The notes below the pieces were generated by a model. The model worked only from the letters and a program-made list of their open reading frames with translations, was not told the origin of the DNA and searched no databases. Below, in pieces: positions 25,422 to 37,401 of a stretch of 64,000 nucleotides of DNA. Numbering within the stretch: the stretch's first letter is position 1; each line of letters starts with the position of its first letter. A program made the translations under genes and the position numbers. The DNA is from Amia ocellicauda (Eukaryota > Chordata > Actinopteri > Amiiformes > Amiidae), in assembly GCF_036373705.1 (NCBI RefSeq), contig NC_089867.1, positions 19,112,323-19,176,322 of the forward strand. Direction: 5' to 3'.

Positions 25422-25427
25422 AATAAA
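25422..25427 (+). promoter_or_regulatory. Candidate proximal poly(A) signal of mib2
   Basis: Canonical AATAAA about 2.5 kb past the mib2 stop codon. A transcript end here would give a shorter UTR. RNA evidence is needed to choose between this and 27286. Confidence 0.4.
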
Positions 25428-27285
25428 ATGAAGCATTACTTTAAGTTTAATACTGCACCAGTGCCAAACTCACAGGGAGGGTAAGATGCCCCCTGCTGTA
25501 GGAATGAGGATTTGTAGAAAGCAACAGTCACGTTTTACATCTATTGTATACTATGCTCTATAGCTGGCATGTTAATATTTATTTATTTAGTTAATTTAAT
25601 CATATCTTCTTAGTCACTACTGTTGTTAAGAGGTTAGGTAATATCTTGGCCTGAATTATAATTTTAGATTTTTGAACTGGAATACAAGAAATGTTTTTTT
25701 AAAGCCTTCTTGATTTTGTTTTTGCTTTGTTTTTTACAAAAGAAGAAATAATTACATGGCAAAAAATAAATTGCCTCTAAACCAGCATTAGGGTTTAAAG
25801 TAAGCAGTGGCCTAGCAATCGGACAAGTCTAGAACTATCTTACCTGGGAGGTATTACTGAAAATACGTTTCAGACCGGCTAAAAAAATAAAACATAAATT
25901 TAAAAAGTGTAATGTCTGTGTCCATTTGTTGTACTCTTTTCCTGTTCACCTCAAGTATGCACCGCTGACTTCAGAACGATTTTAGTTGGTAGTCCAGCAA
26001 GAAAACTGTTTGTTTTTCACTTGTTGTTGTTCCTATATTGTTTACATTTACATTTACGAAACCGTAGGGTTGAAGCCAGGTTTTGCTCGGTCTCTTGGGT
26101 TTCCAGCTCATAGAGTGTCACAAATCGAAGGAGTGGCTAATATATTTGAATCCTGGTGCAAACATGGTATTAATGTGATTTTGTTGTTGTTTTTTAATTT
26201 GGATATAGAATCTCGCCGGTCCCTGACAAATTTGTATTGCTGTGAATTTGACCATCGCTCTTGCATTGCCATAGGTTTAGATCTTATAAATCACGATCAC
26301 TCACTGCACTTCTTTCCTATGCGTACCTCCATTTGTATAAATATGTATATCAGGAGACGAGTGTGGAGGCGTCATTGGACAAAAGTCTGGACAGGCTCTG
26401 CTGCAGTCATAAAGACATGAAAAGAAGTTTGTACGATTATAAGTAGAACATTTATTTGTGTCATTTCTTCAGTTTTGGCTGGTTTATGTTATTACCGTGA
26501 TGGTTTTTGATGGGTTTACTAGAGTTCCTGTAAATCTGAACCATACCACAGGCTTGCTACTTATATGTTCACACCACATGTTGCACAAGTAACATGTGGC
26601 CCCAGAGAGCGCAGATATGTAAATAGGCACAATGTGTAGGGGACACAATAGTTAACCAGTTTACAATAGAGCTGCAGAATGTGCTCTCCCTTGGTACTGA
26701 AACTGTCAACAACATAAGTGTTGGGCCACTGCTAATTTTGAACTTCAAAGATCTGGAACATACAGTATTACAGACTTTAATAACATTTAATTAAAGGGTC
26801 TATAAACAATAAATGGCTGATTTGTGTTTCACAGATTTTATTTTCAAATTTTAATTCCTTTTTTCAAGCTATACATTAGAAAAAACAACGGCAGCAACAG
26901 TAATATTCATCCTAGTTGAAGCAAAAAGATAAGGTTTTGGTTACATCGTGTTATTTTTGTGTGTGTTTATGTAAAACTAATAGATCTTCAAGTCATCTGG
27001 TGTTCATAGTCTAAAACAAAAGTATTTTATTGAAGAGATCTGCACACAGATCTAGACAAGCTAAATGACAGCTGCAACAAGGAACCAGGACATTTTGCAA
27101 TGTATGCAAGGTTTGCTTGGAAAAATATATATATATATTTAATTTTAAAAAAGAAAAGGAAAAAAAAACATGTAAAAGTTACTGTTTGTGTTTGTACAGC
27201 ACTTTGAGTTATGCTGTTGGCCTTACTGTTCATTCCTCCATTTTATTTTTTCCTTTTCAGTTGTATTCTGTATAAAATATTTTGC

Positions 27286-27291
27286 AATAAA
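27286..27291 (+). promoter_or_regulatory. Candidate distal poly(A) signal of mib2
   Basis: Canonical AATAAA preceded by a T-rich stretch. It is the last strong hexamer before clearly intergenic sequence. Confidence 0.4.
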
Positions 27292-27310
27292 TATGGAACT
27301 GTTTTATAAG

Positions 27311-28125
27311 AGCTTTCGGCTTTTGATTCCTTCTTCACTAGTGATGTTCCCGATCCACACAGAGTTAACCTCTATCTTGAGAATTACTTTTTGTAACTAT
27401 AAATCACTCTTCCGTTGCATCTCCTGCAATCCAGATGGCAACATCAATATAGTCTTCATTTATGTTTTTATTGTTCTACCATTTATATAGATATATCTTG
27501 TTTTGTACAATTTATTTTTGTACATTGGTACAGATATGAACACTTCATAAACTTTAATGTCATAATATACTGTGTAGTCATAGTTTATTTATATTAGATT
27601 TGATTAGATTAGAACTTGTTCAGTCCTGACTAAAAGACTTGTCAGCACAGGATTTTACATCCTGTTTACTGTTTAAAGGTTTGTTTGCTGTTCATGTCCC
27701 AGAAAGGACAGAGGTTTAGGCAATCGGGGTCGCAAGAGTTTCTCTTGTGTTTGTCACAGTGTTTCCATCATCCAAATTGTTAGTGATTAGTAATAGTATC
27801 GCTTAGGGCACAAGAGACAGTACAAATTCTCTGACATCTATGGGAACTATTATACAGCTCTGATGTAGTGTTGTTGTCCTCCCTTGAAGCCTGCGCTGTT
27901 TCCAGGACAGACACAAAACTTGTTGAAGTTCACATTAGGGGAAATGCTATGAAATGTGGCAGAAACAAAAAGCAGAGTGTTAATTATTCCTGCGTAAGAA
28001 GCATTTCTGAATCATTCTACAGCACTCTTGCCTATCAGGACTGAAGAAAACACTAAACATTTACTGCCTAGCATAGCCATCTGCTCCATGTTCTGGAAAA
28101 TTGATTATTTTTACTATACACACAG

Positions 28126-28219
<94 letters not shown>

Positions 28220-31200
28220 AAGCTATAGATATTTATATTACTGAAAGATTAAAAGATTTGGAAGCAGCTGGTGTACTAATTTATTTTTCATGTTTGTTTT
28301 TAATCATGATTGACTTTACATACGTATAATAAAGTCATAATGAAAACAAAAGCCCATGTCACAGGAAATGTTAGATGTTCTTGCAGTGTGTTGTAATTTG
28401 CCTTCAGTGGATGCATTTTTAATAATTAGTCATTCTTCCCCAAAGTCCAGCTATGCGGTGCACTCTGCAGTTTTGACAGCGCTCTCTGGGATGGGATGAT
28501 CCTGTTTAATGAAGAAGAACAGAAATCCAGACATAACATTCCCCCAGCCCGCACGGCCTCGGCCTTCAGCCTCTGTGCAATTTTTGTTTAATGGGTCAAT
28601 TATTTCGCTCTGATGAAGAAGCAATGGCAGTTAAACCGTGGTCTTACGTGGTATTATTGCGGTACAGGGCAATGCAACAACATGCTGATGGAGGAAATTT
28701 GAAAAGGTCTTGCTGGGAACACAAGGTTGGGATGGGGGGGTTGTTTGACTGTTCAGAGAGGCAGCGATGACGTCTTTCTCCATTGAAGGACATTATTTTT
28801 TTCATTTTTTTTTTATCCCTGGATTAATGACAAGGCCTTTGAGTTGTCAGGGTCATGTAAACAGATCACATCGATATGGGGCGGAACGAGATACAGGCAG
28901 CTCTGGGTTACGGTTATCATTCCTCCGTCTTTTGGCTTTTTAGAGTGCCATTGACGGTTAAAACCTGAATGGATAGCTGAAGATTGTCCCACCCAGCCTT
29001 TCAGACAGTCATGTCTGAAGGTCAGAAGCTATTCAATAGGGTCACAACTGGCCAAATGGCTCATCAGTTTTTGCTTTCTTTCCTTGTACCTACAGTGTGT
29101 GCAAGGGTTTAATATGAAAAGTAAGTGACTGTGTATGTGTAAAGTATAAAGTAGATTAAGCTTTTATTATTCTCTGGTTTATTTTTGTTCAGTAAGTCTT
29201 AAAGGGAAAAAAATCAAGTTTTTATCGATAATAAAATATGCATCCCAGTAGGATAATAAGGCTAATTAGTCAGTGCCACTGCCATGTCTAAAGGAGACTT
29301 TGTTGTGCATCACTGTGGTGATTGTCAATGTAAAAACTGATAATAAAAGATCATGGTGCTACTCCAGTAAAGATGCAATCCGGGGATGTATAAAATGACA
29401 AAGGAAGGGTATCAGTAAAACAGAACCAAACAAAAAGAAATGTCTTCTGCCATGTTAGGACGCCATCTAGTGGCTATAATTACAAGGGAGAAGCTTTTAC
29501 AGACTGATAGGTTCAAGCAGTTTCCCAGCCCCTGAGAGCTCAAGGCACACTTACTGAACTTGACAATCTGCATGGTGCACTATCCCCTCCTGCACACTCT
29601 CCCCTTTCAGTCAGAAACCTCAGCTTGTCTGGATGCACAGACCCATTTCCTTCTGGTAGAAGGATGTTTTTATGTATTACTTTATTATTTCTTACATTTT
29701 TCTCGTGTCCAAAACTCCTATGGCAAACCACTGTTTTAGAGAACACATATGCACAACAATATTTATACTAAATATGTGTACTATACATCCATATTATGTT
29801 TTCATATATCTCTTATATATGTATAATACAATATAAATATGTATCAAATATGCATATGTTTTCCATATGGGAATACTGGTTCCTTTCAGTGTTTAGGGAA
29901 TAAATGCATTAATATTAATAGATTGGTTTACTATGGATTACCTAAAATAAATATGTATAGATTAGAGACACTGCTGAATTTGTATGTAAATGTTGTTATC
30001 TGTTAACTGGGTAGTAACCTTTATTAATGTGTGCAATCCGCCGAAAGTTCAAAAGAAATATTGCCAACCGAGATTACTGAAGCAATGGAGAATGACATTG
30101 ACTTTCCCATGTTGTGTTCTAGGACGAGCTGCTGACAGTGTTAAAGCAGATATGGGATCCTATCAGGACTGTCTTTCATCGTCCTCTGGGACACCAGAAA
30201 GCCACATCACGGTCCAGGTTTTCAGTCACTCTGATAGGACTCCAGTACTGCCAGGCTGCAGGCCTAATTAAAAACAGAAATGTGTCGTTTCGTAACATTA
30301 CCAGTGTCAGCTGAATAATATATTAGCCTGGAGTTTTCTTTAGTGTTGCTTGATAGCGTTTATGAATTTAATTATGGGTTCTACTCCAAACCATATCCCT
30401 CTAGATTCTTCTTTTTTTAACCCCATAATGAACAGTAATTCTAACTCACTAATCCAAAAGCATCTGTTGTAACAACCAAGTTTACCTTTACATGTATTTC
30501 TGGACTGCAGCACCTCACCTGTTAAGCATGATTTAACCCTGATTCAAATCTCTACTCAGTCATTAATGTTGCAATCCTGTAAGGGATACAGCTAGTATTA
30601 AATCCTTGCTCCCTTTCCCGTATCCCTTGACTGTGACCCTACATCTTAACAGCACTTAGCTTTCACCGTCCAGGATGTATGACCTCACTTACTGTACTTG
30701 CCTGTGTAAATTGGAAGTTGTAAAATGTATTATATTTTAAATTGCTATGTTCTATGTAAATTGAATTTGTTATGTTTGTTTGTTAATAATACACAATTTA
30801 CAATGGCCCCAATTCTGGGAGTCTACCCTATATCATACAGACACTTACTGTCTGACTGGATATGCCAGGGGGCACACACCAGCGCGTGTTTTTATTTTTA
30901 CTTCTGAAAACTAACAAAGTTAAATCCAGTTACCCCTGCAGTTGTTTGTTTTTATCTTTGTTGTACATGTATTGCCTCAACCCATTTGAATCATCTGCAT
31001 GTATGTATTTAAAGATAAAACAGTATTCTTTAAAAATAGGCTATCTACGTCAGAAGCTTGACACACTGGATGAGCGTTAACAAGGAATGTGCTGAGAGGC
31101 ATATTCAAGTTATTTTATTTCTAGAGAATACACTGCACCAGTATTAACTAACAAGGAGATGCTGTAGTATATGATATCTGATCACCGTGGTTCACTTGCC

Positions 31201-32116
31201 CAGGGGCTACCTTCTATTGTATTGATTTGACAAGATTGGCAGTACTTGACAAATATATTTTGGTGCAAACAAGCGGGTCACTTTTAAAGAGATCTATTTC
31301 TTATATGCACATTTCCTGTCTAAGGCAGAGTGTCTATGTGAAAAAATTAATAACCAACATTCCTGTCAATGCACTAATCTTTCTTTCTTTCAGCAAAGTG
31401 CACTTACTGGTGAAAGATGGGGCACTGCACTATCACTAGCCATCTCTCAGTTGTTGGCAAGCTTCTCTGCCCGTGCTGTATTTGTTTAGTCTGCATTGAA
31501 CTAATGAAGTAATTGAATTCGTATGCCATAGATCATTAAGTACAGTTAAAATATGTCTCAGCTGATCTGGGGGATACCCAGCCAACCCAAGTCCCCAGAG
31601 CAGCTCTTTTTCCTGGCTTTCCTTCCCAGCATTCCTGCTTTCCTGGCTCCGTATTCTTTGAATCATCACCTGACATCACCCTCTGTATGTGTGGGTAATA
31701 GTGGGTCTATATTTTTGGTAGTCTTGAGTCGCTTTTATTTTTGTTCTGGGGGCTTCCATGTTAAATAATTGATTAATTTAAGGATTAATAGTTTTTTTGT
31801 TACTATAACATTGCATGTAACATAAAGTTAAAAAAAGCATTGTGATGCAAACTCTCAGCACCAATATTAATCATTATCATAATCAAATTAACATAAAACC
31901 AAGACTGAAGGGGAATAATCGCAAGCTCAAAAATCACTGGTTTATATTGACTAAAGTGCTAGTAGGAGATAAGTAAAATATCCATGATTTTTGTGATCCA
32001 TTTTACTAATTTATAAACTGAAACGTGTAACTTTCACCACAATCCAGCACATACAGTCTGACAAACACCTACAAACAGACCAGTGGTGCAGTGGCAGCAT
32101 AATAAGTGGTATACTA
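27311..32116. other. Intergenic region between mib2 and the Tc1 element
   Basis: No coding exon was recognised. It holds the long AT microsatellite at 28127 and otherwise AT-rich unique-looking sequence. Open frames such as 29990-30271 and 31227-31439 lack domain similarity or splice structure. Confidence 0.7.
28127..28216. repeat. (AT)n microsatellite, about 90 bp
   Basis: A near-perfect AT dinucleotide run. The apparent Ile-Tyr repeat protein read through it is an artefact of the repeat. Confidence 0.97.
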
Positions 32117-33337
32117 CACTCACCTAAAGGATTATTAGGAACACCTGTTCAATTTCTCATTAATGCAATTATCTAACCAACCAATCACATGGCAGTTGCT
32201 TCAATGCATTTAGGGGTGTGGTCCTGGTCAAGACAATCTCCTGAACTCCAAACTGAATGTCTGAATGGGAAAGAAAGGTGATTTAAGCAATTTTGAGCGT
32301 GGCATGGTTGTTGGTGCCAGACGGGCCGGTCTGAGTATTTCACAATCTGCTCAGTTACTGGGATTTTCACGCACAACCATTTCTAGGGTTTACAAAGAAT
32401 GGTGTGAAAAGGGAAAAACATCCAGTATGCGGCAGTCCTGTGGGCGAAAATGCCTTGTTGATGCTAGAGGTCAGAGGAGAATGGGCCGACTGATTCAAGC
32501 TGATAGAAGAGCAACTTTGACTGAAATAACCACTCGTTACAACCGAGGTACGCAGCAAAGCATTTGTGAAGCCACAACACGTACAACCTTGAGGCGGATG
32601 GGCTACAACAGCAGAAGACCCCACCGGGTACCACTCATCTCCACTACAAATAGGAAAAAGAGGCTACAATTTGCACAAGCTCACCAAAATTGGACAGTTG
32701 AAGACTGGAAAAATGTTGCCTGGTCTGATGAGTCTCGATTTCTGTTGAGACATTCAGATGGTAGAGTCAGAATTTGGCGTAAACAGAATGAGAACATGGA
32801 TCCATCATGCCTTGTTACCACTGTGCAGGCTGGTGGTGGTGGTGTAATGGTGTGGGGGATGTTTTCTTGGCACACTTTAGGCCCCTTAGTGCCAATTGGG
32901 CATCGTTTAAATGCCACGGCCTACCTGAGCATTGTTTCTGACCATGTCCATCCCTTTATGACCACCATGTACCCATCCTCTGATGGCTACTTCCAGCAGG
33001 ATAATGCACCATGTCACAAAGGTCGAATCATTTCAAATTGGTTTCTTGAACATGACAATGAGTTCACTGTACTAAACTGGCCCCCACAGTCACCAGATCT
33101 CAACCCAATAGAGCATCTTTGGGATGTGGTGGAACGGGAGCTTCGTGCCCTGGATGTGCATCCCACAAATCTCCATCAACTGCAAGATGCTATCCTATCA
33201 ATATGGGCCAACATTTCTAAAGAATGCTTTCAGCACCTTGTTGAATCAATGCCACGTAGAATTAAGGCAGTTCTGAAGGCGAAAGGGGGTCAAACACAGT
33301 ATTAGTATGGTGTTCCTAATAATCCTTTAGGTGAGTG
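32117..33337 (+). mobile_element. Complete Tc1/mariner-type transposon, 1221 bp, perfect TIRs
   Basis: The left end (32117-32145) begins cactcacctaaagg. The right end (33309-33337) is its exact 29-bp inverse complement. Both are flanked by TA (32115-32116 and 33338-33339), the expected target duplication. One uninterrupted transposase frame fills the interior. Perfect ends plus an intact gene suggest a recent insertion that may still be mobile. Confidence 0.96.
32265..33305 (+). CDS. Tc1-like transposase, DD36E type, intact
   Basis: A 346-residue DDE transposase that would cut and paste its own element at TA sites in the nucleus. The N-terminal half (about residues 10-120) has paired helix-turn-helix DNA-binding segments, for example SISQSAQLLGFSRTTISRVY. 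Catalytic residues are D155 in WSDES, D246 in QQDNAPCH and E283 in NPIEHLW. Exactly 36 residues lie between D246 and E283, instead of the 34 of classic Tc1, so it fits a DD36E sibling group (the literature names one Incomer; the assignment is inferred). The start at 32265 follows the left TIR by 119 bp. No frameshift or stop is present. Confidence 0.95.
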   Translation: MGKKGDLSNFERGMVVGARRAGLSISQSAQLLGFSRTTISRVYKEWCEKGKTSSMRQSCGRKCLVDARGQRRMGRLIQADRRATLTEITTRYNRGTQQSICEATTRTTLRRMGYNSRRPHRVPLISTTNRKKRLQFAQAHQNWTVEDWKNVAWSDESRFLLRHSDGRVRIWRKQNENMDPSCLVTTVQAGGGGVMVWGMFSWHTLGPLVPIGHRLNATAYLSIVSDHVHPFMTTMYPSSDGYFQQDNAPCHKGRIISNWFLEHDNEFTVLNWPPQSPDLNPIEHLWDVVERELRALDVHPTNLHQLQDAILSIWANISKECFQHLVESMPRRIKAVLKAKGGQTQY

Positions 33338-33402
33338 TATATGGGGCAAATATAAGACCCATAGGACAAAAGCAAAATTGCAGGTGTTAAATCATCTCTC
33401 AC

Positions 33403-33531
33403 AGTGTTAAATTCAACACCGGGAAAGTGTCTATATGTGTCCACTCTAAACCGATTTAAATTACATTTTGACAGTGTTACATTTTTAACACTCTGCCAGT
33501 CTGACACTGTGTGTTGTTGAATTTTAACACT
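33403..33531. mobile_element. Candidate small inverted-repeat element (MITE-like)
   Basis: A 17-bp sequence at 33403-33419 (AGTGTTAAATTCAACAC) is nearly the inverse complement of 33515-33531 (TGTTGAATTTTAACACT). Extra AACACT/AGTGTT copies lie inside and just downstream near 33580. No clear target duplication was identified, so the exact limits and superfamily are uncertain. Confidence 0.45.
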
Positions 33532-34433
33532 AGATATTTAACTCCAATGTTTCAAAAGTAAATGGTAAATTAACTCCAGTGTTATATCCAACTGTAGTAC
33601 GTCAATCCTTCAATGTATAAATGAACAGTGTGTTAAGGTGTTTTCTTCACCTCTCTCCCACTCCCATCCCCATCCCCATCCAAAATAAAAATAAAATAAG
33701 GATTTGCTTCTTATAATTAACTCTTCCATAAATATATACCCAGACACAGTCAGCCAAGCAAACTGGTCATGAATATACAGTTAATGTTTACAAGCACCAC
33801 CACAAGCAGAAAAATAGACAAAAAAGACGACTTAGGGTAGAAAAACAACACAAATATAAATATATTCTCGGGTAAAGACGCGTTTTACCCTCAAACAATA
33901 ATTCCTTTACAATAATTAACATTTATACATTTTCAAGAAAATCAACAATTGTGGGAATGGTAAGTTCTTTGGTTTTACCCCAGTACAGTGTAAACCCCCA
34001 TTAACACCGACTCTGTAGATTTTGCTGTGTGTCCGCTAGTTCAATGAAAGCAGACGCGGATTGTTCAAAGCTTCATTTCTATGAGTCTCGCTTATATTAT
34101 GGGCACTTTCATCAGATGCCTTGATGGGTTAATCTGTTTCTTCTCTGCAGAAACTGTCGACGCATGTGCAAAAACTGAGCTGAGGCCAGAAACCGTTTTC
34201 AGTTCAAGATGCTCCAGCTGTTTTCCTTTGCCTTCACGTTGACGAGCGCTGACCGCCGTGTACAGTAATGTGATCCTCTGCGCGTCTCTGGTGCTCAAGC
34301 TGCCTGTCCGGTGAAGTGGGACGGGGGCTGCGGTGCTGGCGGTGAAGACTTGCAACACCAATTCAGTCAAACACAGGTTGAAAGAGTGTTGCAAGAAGAA
34401 GATGTTTGACCGGTCCTAGCAAACGGTGGACAT
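33532..34433. other. Upstream region of mmp23b
   Basis: It is AT-rich to about 34000. Then CpG content rises toward the mmp23b first exon. It probably contains the mmp23b promoter and 5' UTR, but I cannot place the transcription start. Confidence 0.5.
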
Positions 34434-34640
34434 ATGACTTATTGTGCGTCTTTCCAAAGGAGAAGCTGCGCAGTCGGCACGCCGGCGATGCAGTGTCATC
34501 TGTCCGCAGGCGGGCGGCGGGGCGACCCCGGGCTGCTCCTCGCAGTGTCGCTGCTGGGCGCCGCGGCTCTGCTCGCTGGGATCCAGGGGGCCTCCGCGCT
34601 TCCCATCTGGAGCTCGAAGGTAGGGAGGCTCTCCGGTGCG
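34200..34640. promoter_or_regulatory. CpG-rich region over mmp23b exon 1
   Basis: CpG dinucleotides are frequent here compared with the AT-rich flanks, notably between 34450 and 34620. Such islands usually mark vertebrate promoters. The position at the first coding exon of mmp23b supports this role. Confidence 0.55.
34434..34619 (+). CDS. mmp23b: mmp23b exon 1: signal-anchor
   Basis: A basic N-terminus leads to the hydrophobic segment GLLLAVSLLGAAALLAGI, the type II membrane anchor. The donor gtaggg at 34620 ends the exon on a codon boundary although the frame stays open to 34826. The start could be 34434 or 34488. Confidence 0.85.
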
Positions 34641-37296
34641 CCATGGCCACTTCTCCCCAAGTCGCCCAGGTTGCTTAGGGCGCTTACACTTTTATTACAG
34701 TTGGTCTCTCTGGACCAGTGCAGGACTCTTTTTTCCCCCTCTGTTGAGCATCTGCAGGAACGGAATCTGGAAAAGGTATTTGTCAATGCACATAGTCATT
34801 GCTGGCAGGGTTTTACTGCTGTGTGAACGCTTTAAAACGCCAATAAACAACGATTACAGAAAAGATGACTTTTTAAAGTAGAGCTGTTTAACACTGGATG
34901 TAGGCAGTTTTCTGTTCTTTTTCTAGCTTGGCAGGTTATGTTGGCGCCTTGATGAAAAAGACAGATTTAGCATGCATTTCCCCACACTGAAGCATTTCTT
35001 TATTTGATGTATTTATTTATGATGACACGTAACAGTCATTGCATTACTGTCTGTGTATCTGTGCAATCAGGGTATGTATTTTCTACAATGAGTTGTAATT
35101 CAAATTCAAGTATACTCATCATGTGAGCTGTCAACTGCACTATAGGCAGTTCTCAGAAAGTGCAGCTCAGGGCACCTTTGAAGGAAGTTCATGAACCCTG
35201 CAGGAGACCAAAACAAAAAACACAAACTCACATTGCACTCTCACACACAGGCACACATACAGAAGGAACTACAGGATTCATTTTTTAAGTCTGCATCTCC
35301 TAAATAATTTGAGTACCCAGGGCATAACCTTGTTTTGCCATTTGGCTGTGGCTCCTGGAACAATACGCCAAAGTTGGTGAAGGTTGGGATCTGATCCAGT
35401 ACTAGGATTGTTGTGATTACACATCACACATACAAATCAGTTCTTGTGTGGTCAGGTAATTACGGATGCACAGACAACCATGTGGGACATATTCCACTGG
35501 ACAAAATAAAGGACTTTGTAGGATGTTTGTAGGAATTTAAAACAAATTTTCTGGCTTCTTAGGCCATATAGTGTCTCTGCTCACCTGCATCCTGCAGGAA
35601 TTATGCTGGAACAATTGTGGGCTTCCCAATGCTAGAATATTACTGGTGGAATCTGTGGTCAATATGAGGCTTGTGGGCGTATTGAGGCATCACTGCTATG
35701 CATCAATTTGTGGTCATCACTTAGACATTTCACTTGTGATTGAGTGATGCCTTTTGGTGTACTCCACTTTAGGTTTAATTTGAGTATATGACCATTGCAG
35801 CCCTTACTTTGTCAACCCGCAACCCCCAAAAAAGGAAAAAGAAAAAGGCATACACTCATTCTGAAATAAACCAGAGATTACCTGTGGCAGAAAAGACACC
35901 AATGAACATGAAGACGCCATACGAAAGTCTAAATTGAAATAACAACATTTGTCAACCTCCACCAAATTTTTTTATGGTTCAGCTGAGACCTCCTAGTGTG
36001 CAGGGAGACCAACTGGTGTCCAGAGACCAGAAGCAATGTGTCTTGTTTCGTGCGCTGGCTGGACTACAGTGGATTTGTAACTCATCATTTAACACAAGAA
36101 AAATACTCACCTCTCAGACTCGAGCGGTTAACATGAGCACAATTTACTAAAGCGGTTACTGTGCACAGATCTGTGATTAGAGCAGCCTGGATAACACAAA
36201 CAGCTCCAGCCAAAGAATAAACACTTGCAAGAAATTCAATACCAGAGGCATGCCCTTTGAACATGTGTATCCATCCATTAGTTGTTAAACTTCCTACTGT
36301 TTTTACTGTCATACTGCATGCAGATGTAGATATTATAACCTAATAAGAACAAAGAGAGCGCACCTATCCGAGCCCTGGAATTATTATTATTTATTTCTTA
36401 GCAGACGCCCTTATCCAGGGTGACTTACAAAATATAAGCAAAATATAAGGAATTCCATGAGAAAAGTGATTTGAACAGTGCTAAGGGTTCACAGGGGATA
36501 GGAACATAACAACCCATGCAAAAAAAACTGTGATGCATTCATATATACAGCTCTGGAAAAAATTAAGCGACCACTTAACATGAACTTGGAGTGGTCTAAT
36601 TTTTTTCCAGAGCTGTATGTTTTTTTTTTGTTTCCCACCAAAATGAAAACAATAATAATGCTTTCTTGGTTAAGTGAAAATAGAGAAACAAGTTTCTCTG
36701 TGACCAGACCGCTGATTTGGCCGGGCTCTGGTGTGTGGTGGCACTGTGTGATAGAATACAGATTCCGGAGCTCGAATTTGAATTGCCTCTTCCACGCATG
36801 GCACAAGTGGAGATTGTGGCCTGCTAATTAATATCAGTCTGGGGATACATTTTCAGTGGATGGCCACAGCCCTCACCAGAACAGAAAAGAAAATAAGACC
36901 TGGACTGAACTGTAAGAGAACTGAAACCAGATGGTAGGTCCTGTCCCAGGAGGAAAACCGATCCGGTTTCAAGAGGCTGCCGCTGGCTCAGCTCGTCTTG
37001 GAAAGTAAACACCTTTTCCATTTCAGACCATTTCAGATAATTTTCCCAAGGAAGTAAGCGAAGGAGGCCCAGGCAGTGCAGCAGCCTGAATGAAAACAGC
37101 TCCTGAGCGAGACTGGGCCGGGCTGTGCTGCACTGTGCTGTAAAGGGCCCGTGCTGGATGCTTGGAAGGAAGTAACATTCCTGTCCTGAACTGTGTTCCC
37201 TCTCCATCTGGGCTGTGGCTTTTGGCAACACTCTGAAGTTTTCTTGCTAAAAAAAACATGAGCTGGAAACCTTTCAGGAATGCAATTTATATTAAA

Positions 37297-37359
<63 letters not shown>

Positions 37360-37362
37360 CTG

Positions 37363-37401
<39 letters not shown>

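Larger units (their letters stand above)
22954..27310 (+). other. mib2: mib2 3' UTR region with several candidate poly(A) sites
   Basis: The TGA at 22951 is followed by AT-rich non-coding DNA without exon signals. It contains an AT repeat near 23695-23712, a 26-base A tract (23955-23980), a 79-bp Tc1-type inverted-repeat element (24045-24123) and a C tract near 24963-24976. AATAAA hexamers at 25422-25427 and 27286-27291 are plausible ends, so the UTR could be about 2.5 or 4.3 kb. Small open frames here, such as 24391-24618, look like chance. Confidence 0.6.

Noticed and set aside
28028..28228. Ile-Tyr repeat protein
   Set aside because: It is simply the translation of the (AT)n microsatellite.
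34434..34826. Read-through frame of mmp23b exon 1 to 34826
   Set aside because: The donor at 34620 and the match of the spliced product to MMP23 show that residues after 34619 are intronic.
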